A DNA stretch of 11,208 bases, from the NCBI GenBank assembly GCA_018818485.1, contig JAHIRX010000086.1, positions 1 to 11,208 on the forward strand, given 5' to 3'. Both the position numbers and the translations under genes were made by a program. The DNA is from Patescibacteria group bacterium. GTDB taxonomy: Bacteria; Patescibacteriota; WWE3; UBA101185; UBA10185. Below the pieces are notes generated by a model, which made no database searches, was not told where the DNA came from, and saw only the letters and a program-made list of their open reading frames with translations. This document shows positions 7,261 through 11,208 of this stretch, piece after piece (within the stretch, counting starts at the first letter, position 1; every line of letters begins with the position of its first letter).

Positions 7261-8091
7261 TTAGATACCCAATACCTTCAATAACTCTTCATAAGATTTT
7301 GGGTTATTAACTGCGATCCAGGCATTAGAAGGTACTTCTAATGCAAAGAGTTGTTTTCTATTTGAAAGTACGGGAAACAACACCTTCTCAAAATCTGACT
7401 TTTTACTTAAATCAAAAAGCTCTTCAAAAAGTGGAAATACATCTGGTGAAAAAACTGTAACACCAATATGTGTTGGGATTGGTATTATAGGGTACATCTC
7501 TATTTGAGTTACCATACCGTCCTTAACCTTCATTCCAGTATAAGGGTGGGGGGTTTCAGACACTGTTACTACAGTGGCTAAGGCTCCTTTTTCAACACCA
7601 CTCATATGTCCTTCTACTATAATCCTTGGGAATTCACCAGAACCTTCAACAATTACATCATCGGGATTGTGTACTATTAGATACTTGTCCTTTGGAATAG
7701 ATCCATTATCTAAAGCGTGTCTAACAGCACCTCCTTTTCCAACTGGTTTTTCAGGATCATAACTATAAGAAATGTTAACTCCAAGACTACTTCCATCACC
7801 TAATAACTTTTCTATGTCCTCACCTTTATAAAAAAGCAATGCTACAAAATTTTTAATACCCGCATCTCTATACATACGAATAATCATCTCGACCATTGTG
7901 TCCCCATTTGGAAGCTTAAAAGAGTTTTTATTTTCTCCTCCTGATACTGAACTAAATCTTTTACTCATACCTCCTGCCATTAGAGCTACAACACAGTTAT
8001 CAGCAATTTTCTTCCATTTCTCATCTGATAACTTCTTGGAAACTGAAAATGAGGCTATTTCTTTTTTGAGATTCTCAAGAGCTTTTTTCAT
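7261..8091 (-). CDS. GlmU/MobA-like nucleotidyltransferase (NTP_transferase fold)
   Basis: A 276-residue single-domain protein of the sugar-1-phosphate nucleotidyltransferase superfamily. The nucleotide-binding signature is LMAGGMSKRF (37-46, GGxxxR type). A uridine/guanine-binding-like KPVGKGGAVRHAL is at 115-127, the metal-binding acidic site NPDD at 142-145, and a late WIAVNNPKSYEEL (258-270), where N262 sits like the metal-binding Asn of the GlmU uridyltransferase domain. It lacks the left-handed beta-helix acetyltransferase domain of GlmU. The likely reaction is NTP plus sugar-1-phosphate to NDP-sugar and pyrophosphate, and the specific sugar is not visible. It lies between two serine tRNA genes. 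Only 17 bases separate the upstream tRNA from its ATG, a TATAAT ends six bases before the ATG, and there is no Shine-Dalgarno. It is therefore either leaderless or processed from a tRNA transcript. Confidence 0.85.
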   Translation of the reverse strand: MKKALENLKKEIASFSVSKKLSDEKWKKIADNCVVALMAGGMSKRFSSVSGGENKNSFKLPNGDTMVEMIIRMYRDAGIKNFVALLFYKGEDIEKLLGDGSSLGVNISYSYDPEKPVGKGGAVRHALDNGSIPKDKYLIVHNPDDVIVEGSGEFPRIIVEGHMSGVEKGALATVVTVSETPHPYTGMKVKDGMVTQIEMYPIIPIPTHIGVTVFSPDVFPLFEELFDLSKKSDFEKVLFPVLSNRKQLFALEVPSNAWIAVNNPKSYEELLKVLGI

Positions 8092-8097
8092 ATTCTA

Positions 8098-8103
8098 ATT
8101 ATA
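8098..8103 (-). promoter_or_regulatory. -10-like TATAAT six bases before the nucleotidyltransferase ATG
   Basis: A perfect TATAAT on the minus strand between the tRNA-Ser(CGA) 3' end and the ATG at 8091. Initiation at normal distance would fall on or beside the A of the ATG. No -35 match exists because that position lies inside the tRNA. Confidence 0.4.
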
Positions 8104-8108
8104 CTTGT

Positions 8109-8199
8109 TGGCGGAGGGGGTGGGATTCGAACCCACGTGCAACTTGCGTCACGCTTGGTTTTCGAGACCAGCCCGTTATGACCACTTCGGTACCCCTCC
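8109..8199 (-). tRNA. tRNA-Ser(CGA)
   Basis: Class II tRNA. Acceptor GGAGGGG/CCCCTCC, anticodon loop CTCGAAA (anticodon CGA, reading UCG), variable arm GTGAC-GCAA-GTTGC, T-arm GTGGG-TTCGAAT-CCCAC, discriminator G and encoded CCA. Its 5' flank (8200-8246) is shared with the divergent promoter of the ATL gene. Confidence 0.95.
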
Positions 8200-8210
8200 T
8201 AGAATACCGT

Positions 8211-8238
8211 TTTACACTGCTATTTTAACATTTATAAT
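8211..8238 (+). promoter_or_regulatory. Promoter of the ATL / aGPT-like pair
   Basis: TTTACA (8211-8216, five of six to TTGACA), a 16-bp spacer, then a perfect TATAAT (8233-8238). The ATG is at 8247, so initiation would fall within about two bases of the start codon. AAGGA between them could serve as a ribosome binding site only if transcription starts unusually close to the -10. Confidence 0.65.
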
Positions 8239-8246
8239 AAGGAAAA

Positions 8247-8621
8247 ATGTCTAAGTTTAAAGATAGTGTACTTCAAATAGTTAGGTCTGTACCAAAAGGT
8301 AAGATTGTAAGTTATGGTCAAGTATCTTTAATGGCCGGTATTCCAAGAGCAGCTCTTCAAGTTGGGGGGGTTCTTCATATTGCTGGGGATCAGGTGTGTT
8401 GGTGGAGAGTAATTAATAACCAGGGAAGAATAAGTACAAAATGTACAGAACACTTCCCATTACTTCAAAAGCAATTACTTGAAGAAGATGGTGTTAAAGT
8501 CTCTGGAGATTTAAAGATTGATATCAAAAAAAATAGATGGAGACCTTCTCTTAATACTCTTAAGAAGTTCTCTCTTTCTGATGAGCATGTTTACCAAATA
8601 CAAGAAAAGTTTGGGGTATAA
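8247..8621 (+). CDS. atl: Alkyltransferase-like protein (ATL), non-catalytic MGMT homologue
   Basis: A 124-residue single-domain protein of the O6-alkylguanine-DNA alkyltransferase C-terminal fold. Family landmarks are VPKGKIVSYGQVS (15-27, with the conserved Tyr23), the DNA-recognition helix GIPRAALQVGG (31-41) and the active-site stretch CWWRVIN (51-57). In true MGMT this last stretch is PCHRVI. Here the alkyl-accepting Cys position is Trp52, so the protein should bind and flip damaged or bulky guanine-type bases without repairing them, as known ATLs (Atl1, E. coli YbaZ) do. Leu37 lies where family members normally carry the arginine finger, which is unusual. The last ~25 residues extend beyond the minimal fold. 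A G7 run (8364-8370) encodes the Gly-Gly-Val after the recognition helix. The TAA stop is immediately followed by the ATG of the next gene, so the two are cotranscribed and probably translationally coupled. Confidence 0.88.
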   Translation: MSKFKDSVLQIVRSVPKGKIVSYGQVSLMAGIPRAALQVGGVLHIAGDQVCWWRVINNQGRISTKCTEHFPLLQKQLLEEDGVKVSGDLKIDIKKNRWRPSLNTLKKFSLSDEHVYQIQEKFGV

Positions 8622-9539
8622 ATGGAGATACCTAAAGACTTAAAAACTCTTTATAAACACTGGAAAAAACATACTCAAAAACCTCAGATCGATGTTTCTG
8701 AGCACACTCAAGTTCCCCAGGATCTTAAGTATTTCATATCAGAAAGAATGAGAGTATGGGAAAGGAAAACTAACGGGGATAAACCACCTTTTACAAAAGA
8801 TAATGTACTTCAAAAATTTAGATTCTGTAATATTTATAGGGAGTTAGATAAACAAACTATCCAAATACATAAAGACTTAAAGGCTTACGAGGATAACTTT
8901 TCTTTGTGGTTATTAAATCTTTGTTTTCACAGATTTGTTTCAAGACCAGAAACTATTTTTAGTGTAGGTCACTTATCATTCGATAGAAAAACTAATGAGA
9001 AAGTATTTAAGAAACTCAAAAACATTCCGAGTCCTAAGTATGGGAATGCTTATGTGTTTCCAATAAGTGTAATTCAGAAATCTAAGACCCCAACACGCGA
9101 GGAATTCTTCTGTTTTTGTCTCCCTAAAGCTATAAAGAAAATCTCTCCAGTAATACAAGGTTTTAATAATCTTTCCGTAAACGAGGCACTTAGCAGTGTC
9201 CTTCCACAGTTTGAGTTTAACTTCAAGTTCCATTGGACCGAAATACTTATCGATATCGCATACCAGTATCCAGACAAAATAGATCTTTTCAAAGACTTCT
9301 ATATAGGACCAGGTGCCTTGCCAACTGCAAAAGCTATTAATCCTTCAACTAGCCCTGTAGAACTGGTTAATCAGTGTATTGGGGTAGATATAAAAGACTT
9401 TCCCTACCTTACATACGAAGGACAAAAAGTTTACCTATCAGCGGAAAATTGGGAAGGTATTTTTTGCGAATACAGGAAATACTCGAACCTAAAAAGGGGA
9501 ATGGGAAGAATCAGAAAATATACTACCAGAAACGTTTAG
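8622..9539 (+). CDS. aGPT-PPlase / HMUDK-helical-like predicted modified-thymine DNA glycosylase
   Basis: A 305-residue protein whose motifs I match from memory to the alpha-glutamyl/putrescinyl-thymine pyrophosphorylase (aGPT-PPlase) superfamily, which is related to the helical domain of 5-hydroxymethyl-dU DNA kinases. The motifs are ERMRVWERKTNGDKPPFTKD (41-60), FRFCNIYRELDKQT (66-79), NLCFHRFVSRPET (99-111), WTEILIDIAY (205-214), IGPGALPTA (228-236) and the terminal CEYRKYSN...GMGRIRKY (282-300). The last matches the C-E-x-x-K-Y...G-x-G-R-x-K signature of the group. The superfamily was predicted from phage hypermodified-thymine loci to have a helix-hairpin-helix glycosylase-like fold. Its cellular members are uncharacterised. 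It starts one base after the ATL stop and shares the ATL promoter. Length fits the family. Acting on a modified or damaged base presented by ATL is inference. No partner hydroxylase, kinase or methyltransferase is present in the window. Confidence 0.62.
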   Translation: MEIPKDLKTLYKHWKKHTQKPQIDVSEHTQVPQDLKYFISERMRVWERKTNGDKPPFTKDNVLQKFRFCNIYRELDKQTIQIHKDLKAYEDNFSLWLLNLCFHRFVSRPETIFSVGHLSFDRKTNEKVFKKLKNIPSPKYGNAYVFPISVIQKSKTPTREEFFCFCLPKAIKKISPVIQGFNNLSVNEALSSVLPQFEFNFKFHWTEILIDIAYQYPDKIDLFKDFYIGPGALPTAKAINPSTSPVELVNQCIGVDIKDFPYLTYEGQKVYLSAENWEGIFCEYRKYSNLKRGMGRIRKYTTRNV

Positions 9540-9746
9540 GGGAAGCTGTTCTGTAAATATCTCGAGCTTATCTACAAATCAAACTTCCCCATGTTTCCGA
9601 GTTGAAAAGTCTTAAATTCAAAATTAGTCTAAAATACAACTCGGTGCGGCGTACACTCTCCAGCCTTCTCTTATCACATGTCTCAGCCATTGAGGGTGCT
9701 AAGGAGCACATACATTTTATCCTCATGTACTGCATGTGGTGCGGCG
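9539..9746 (+). ncRNA. Candidate structured RNA in the 3' flank of the ATL / aGPT-like pair
   Basis: The 250-base gap between the aGPT-like stop and tRNA-Ala holds several nested perfect inverted repeats. GGGGAAG (9539-9545) pairs with CTTCCCC (9584-9590), and CCGAGTTG (9597-9604) with CAACTCGG (9637-9644). ATCACATG (9673-9680) pairs with CATGTGGT (9733-9740) and encloses TGAGGGTGCT (9691-9700) with loop AAGG, pairing with AGCAC (9705-9709) and CCTCA (9721-9725). One pair is G-U only if read on the plus strand (9674/9739), which slightly favours that strand. No match to SRP RNA, tmRNA, RNase P RNA or 6S RNA motifs was seen, and no classical terminator ends it. It could be a 3'UTR, a separate small RNA, or chance pairing. 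Confidence 0.3.
9643..9746. repeat. Direct repeat GGTGCGGCG, two copies
   Basis: Identical 9-mers at 9643-9651 and 9738-9746, 95 bp apart in the same orientation. They are G+C rich against an AT-rich background. Each copy directly follows, or overlaps the end of, one of the inverted-repeat stems. Confidence 0.6.
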
Positions 9747-9790
9747 CAAAATATTAAATTCAATATAACATTGGAGGTAGAAAAGTACAA

Positions 9791-9866
9791 TGGTGGACCG
9801 TAGCGGAATCGAACCGCTGACCTTTGCAATGCGAGTGCAATGCTCTACCAACTGAGCTAACGGCCC
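9791..9866 (-). tRNA. tRNA-Ala(CGC)
   Basis: Acceptor GGGCCGT/ACGGTCC (one G-U pair), D-arm TTAGCTCAGTTGGTAGAGC, anticodon stem TTGCA/TGCAA with loop CTCGCAT (anticodon CGC, reading GCG), T-arm AGCGG-TTCGATT-CCGCT, discriminator A and encoded CCA. It lies five bases after tRNA-Arg and is surely cotranscribed with it. Confidence 0.95.
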
Positions 9867-9871
9867 CTATC

Positions 9872-9947
9872 TGGCGCGCCCGAAGGGACTCGAACCCCTG
9901 ACCTCAACGTCCGCAACGTTGCGTTCTATCCACTGAACTACGGGCGC
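9872..9947 (-). tRNA. tRNA-Arg(GCG)
   Basis: Acceptor GCGCCCG/CGGGCGC, D-arm GTTCAGTGGATAGAAC, anticodon stem CAACG/CGTTG with loop TTGCGGA (anticodon GCG, reading CGC and by wobble CGU), T-arm AGGGG-TTCGAGT-CCCTT, discriminator G and encoded CCA. Most bacteria use anticodon ACG (edited to ICG) for this box, so the GCG anticodon is uncommon. Confidence 0.93.
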
Positions 9948-9962
9948 AGTTTAATTGAGCTT

Positions 9963-9968
9963 ATTATA
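9963..9968 (-). promoter_or_regulatory. -10 element for the tRNA-Arg/tRNA-Ala pair
   Basis: A perfect TATAAT on the minus strand, 15 bases before the tRNA-Arg 5' end, placed in the gap after the membrane-protein stop. No clear -35 is visible. Confidence 0.5.
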
Positions 9969-9986
9969 TCTGAAATAAAAGGGTAT

Positions 9987-10580
9987 TTATTCTTTGTTTT
10001 GAATATCAAACTTATCAAGAATCTTTTCGTAAGCAGTGTCCAAAAATGTCTTAGGTTCTTCCTTTAAGAAAAAAAGTCTTTGATCTAGTATCCTTTTTAT
10101 CTCTTCCTTATCTTTTGGAATAAATGAAATGAAGAGCCTGCCCGGAAACCCGAGTGTAGTATCAATTGCTATTGCCTCACCACCATCTCTTAAAATAAAA
10201 AAGTATCTTTTTAGCTGATCCCAATAGTAAAGAGTTTCGTTTATAAGTAAACCGTGATTGCTAAACTCATACTTAACAATTTCGGGTGTTGCTTTTGTTA
10301 GCGCTTGAACTACAAAGATAACACTACCTACGGCAAGTATTAGAAAAAACTCCTGCATAATCATTAAAACTAAACCTACAAAAACACCAATAATTGTGAA
10401 TGTTCTAGTAAATTTAATTCCCATCTCACCACTTTTTTCAGCCCTACCTAGTGCTTCCCATGCTAAAAATACTTTCTTTTCACCTAACTTTTCTAACTCA
10501 AAGTCAGATATTTTATTAACTATTTCCTTCTCAGGAGATTTTACGAAAATACTAGAAAATTCTGGAAATTTTATCTTCAT
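9987..10580 (-). CDS. Small two-helix membrane protein with a C-terminal PH-like domain
   Basis: A 197-residue protein without a confidently named family. Residues 1-57 are soluble. Two membrane helices lie at ~58-75 and ~77-95, separated by a two- or three-residue turn. Residues ~100-172 look like a small beta-rich domain (VKYEFSNHGLLINETLYYWDQL, then strands at 125-155). The C-terminal tail ~175-190 is a short amphipathic helix. The plan recalls small DUF5673-type or bPH-like membrane proteins that I associate with candidate-phyla bacteria, but this is a weak match. The ATG at 10580 is chosen over an in-frame ATG at 10595 because a perfect TATAAT lies exactly between the two. A still longer frame would run into tRNA-Ser(GCT). 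There is no Shine-Dalgarno. It lies between tRNA-Ser(GCT) and tRNA-Arg on the same strand. Confidence 0.75.
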   Translation of the reverse strand: MKIKFPEFSSIFVKSPEKEIVNKISDFELEKLGEKKVFLAWEALGRAEKSGEMGIKFTRTFTIIGVFVGLVLMIMQEFFLILAVGSVIFVVQALTKATPEIVKYEFSNHGLLINETLYYWDQLKRYFFILRDGGEAIAIDTTLGFPGRLFISFIPKDKEEIKRILDQRLFFLKEEPKTFLDTAYEKILDKFDIQNKE

Positions 10581-10586
10581 AAATAA

Positions 10587-10592
10587 ATTATA
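10587..10592 (-). promoter_or_regulatory. -10-like TATAAT six bases before the small membrane protein ATG
   Basis: A perfect TATAAT on the minus strand, separated from the ATG at 10580 by TTATTT. The geometry is identical to that before the nucleotidyltransferase gene, and it also lies just downstream of a serine tRNA. It implies a leaderless message if used. No -35 match. Confidence 0.4.
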
Positions 10593-10621
10593 CATCTCAG
10601 AAAAGAAGATGGAAGGATAAA

Positions 10622-10710
10622 TGGCGGAGGGTACAGGATTTGAACCTGTGGACGGGGTTAAGCCCGTCACGGCTTAGCAAGCCGCTGCATTACCACTCTG
10701 CCAACCCTCC
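10622..10710 (-). tRNA. tRNA-Ser(GCT)
   Basis: Class II tRNA. Acceptor GGAGGGT/ACCCTCC, anticodon stem GCGGC/GCCGT with loop TTGCTAA (anticodon GCT, reading AGC/AGU), long variable arm GACGGG-CTTAAC-CCCGTC, T-arm ACAGG-TTCAAAT-CCTGT, discriminator G and encoded CCA. Confidence 0.95.
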
Positions 10711-10735
10711 AAGGAAAGCCAAGTGTCTGGCCACA

Positions 10736-10741
10736 ATTATA
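10736..10741 (-). promoter_or_regulatory. -10-like TATAAT overlapping the ComFC stop codon
   Basis: A perfect TATAAT on the minus strand covers the TAA stop of the ComFC-like gene, 25 bases before the tRNA-Ser(GCT) 5' end. It may give the tRNA its own promoter. No -35 match was found, so cotranscription with comFC is equally possible. Confidence 0.35.
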
Positions 10742-11208
10742 CCAATTCCCTAAGCTTTTTACTCAGTGCAAAACACCTAACCTCACTAGCTCCAGCACCA
10801 TACAGTGCTTTAGAGGATTCCAGAAATGTAGCCCCAGTAGTACAGATATCATCAAGGAGAAGTATTTTCTTACCTGAAAGATCTTTTTCTACCTCAAAAG
10901 ATCCTCTCACATTGTTAAATCTGCCTCTTCGAGATAAAGCATGTTGCGTTTTTGTATCTTTAACTCTAATTAGAATAGAATTATCTATTTTTAGCTTAAA
11001 TTTAAGAGAAAATGACCTGGCAATTACGTCTACTTGATTAAAACCACGTTGTTTTTCCCTGTTTTTGCTTATAGGTACAGGTACAAGTATGTATCCTTCA
11101 CAATCTAAACCCCACTCATAAGCAATGTTTACACCATCAAAAGACAGTCTTTTTAATGTCATAAACTCTTTTTGGGAATACTTGCTCTTTCTAATGCAAT
11201 CTCTGACC
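10737..11208 (-). CDS. comFC: ComFC-like phosphoribosyltransferase (partial, 5' end outside the window)
   Basis: 156 visible residues of a type I phosphoribosyltransferase-fold protein of the ComF/GntX family, linked to DNA uptake during competence. The reading frame stays open to the window edge (VRDCIRKSKYSQKEF precedes the first in-frame ATG at 11162), so the true start and the usual N-terminal Cys4 zinc finger lie beyond 11208. Visible family motifs are VPVPISKNREKQRGFNQ, the QHALSRRGRFNNVRGSF stretch and the PRPP-binding loop LLLDDICTTGAT (visible residues ~116-127). The role in natural transformation is established for the family. Its biochemical reaction is not well defined. The TAA stop overlaps a TATAAT that may serve the following tRNA-Ser(GCT). 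Confidence 0.9.
   Translation of the reverse strand, partial: VRDCIRKSKYSQKEFMTLKRLSFDGVNIAYEWGLDCEGYILVPVPISKNREKQRGFNQVDVIARSFSLKFKLKIDNSILIRVKDTKTQHALSRRGRFNNVRGSFEVEKDLSGKKILLLDDICTTGATFLESSKALYGAGASEVRCFALSKKLRELV

Noticed and set aside
7261..7320. Loss of the usual metal-binding Asp near the C-terminus of the nucleotidyltransferase
   Set aside because: WIAVNNP lacks the WxDxG Asp of some relatives but matches the GVNN arrangement of GlmU, where Asn binds metal. It is not an inactivation.
8364..8370. G7 run in the ATL gene as a frameshift or phase-variation site
   Set aside because: The reading frame is intact through the run, and it encodes the conserved Gly-Gly-Val. Slippage cannot be judged from one sequence.
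8973..9292. Minus-strand frames of 72-85 codons inside the aGPT-like gene
   Set aside because: They lie fully inside a motif-bearing plus-strand gene, have no ribosome binding site and show no recognisable composition.
10581..10670. N-terminal extension of the small membrane protein to 10670
   Set aside because: The extra residues are encoded by the 3' part of tRNA-Ser(GCT). A TATAAT lies between the candidate ATGs, and the protein begins naturally at 10580.
1..11208. CRISPR array, insertion sequence or integrase
   Set aside because: No regularly spaced repeats, transposase motifs or terminal inverted repeats flanking a gene were found on either strand.

Overview
The window reads as a stretch of an AT-rich bacterial chromosome. 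It is most likely from a Patescibacteria (Candidate Phyla Radiation) genome. The reasons are a compact layout, a short primary sigma factor with a lysine-rich tail, a dnaG-rpoD pair without rpsU, a ComF-type phosphoribosyltransferase, conserved membrane proteins of unknown function, and several transcripts that look leaderless. This placement rests on protein and gene-order impressions and not on a marker search. All proteins read through with the standard code.

Layout. At the left edge a tiny lysine-rich basic protein (14-136, +) ends at a strong hairpin terminator. It faces a 596-residue membrane protein of unknown function (193-1983, -). A divergent intergenic region of about 60 bp leads to a GT-C fold glycosyltransferase (2045-3586, +), whose end overlaps the end of rpoD by 17 bp. 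The minus strand then carries rpoD (3570-4817) and dnaG (4858-6624), with a good sigma70-type promoter just upstream of dnaG.

From 6684 to the right edge, short protein genes alternate with tRNA genes on the minus strand. Reading with transcription from the right, these are a ComFC-like gene (cut by the window edge), tRNA-Ser(GCT), a small two-helix membrane protein, tRNA-Arg(GCG), tRNA-Ala(CGC), [interruption], tRNA-Ser(CGA), a GlmU/MobA-like nucleotidyltransferase, tRNA-Ser(GGA), a cytidine/blasticidin deaminase-like gene and a tRNA 3'-end fragment.

The interruption (8211-about 9750) is the most interesting part. A plus-strand pair, placed directly between tRNA-Ser(CGA) and tRNA-Ala(CGC), has its own promoter. 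It encodes an alkyltransferase-like protein (ATL; MGMT fold with the catalytic Cys replaced by Trp) followed without a gap by a 305-residue protein. That protein resembles the alpha-glutamyl/putrescinyl-thymine pyrophosphorylase (aGPT-PPlase) / HMUDK-helical superfamily known from hypermodified-thymine phages. A lesion-binding, base-flipping protein next to a predicted modified-thymine glycosylase suggests a DNA base surveillance or repair/defence module. The 3' flank holds about 200 nt of nested inverted repeats that may be a structured RNA.

The genes serve replication/transcription initiation (dnaG, rpoD), translation (five tRNAs), nucleotide metabolism and envelope glycosylation (deaminase, nucleotidyltransferase, glycosyltransferase) and DNA uptake or modification (ComFC, ATL, aGPT-like). 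The only stretch of about 250 nt without a protein gene is 9540-9790, described under the RNA candidate.
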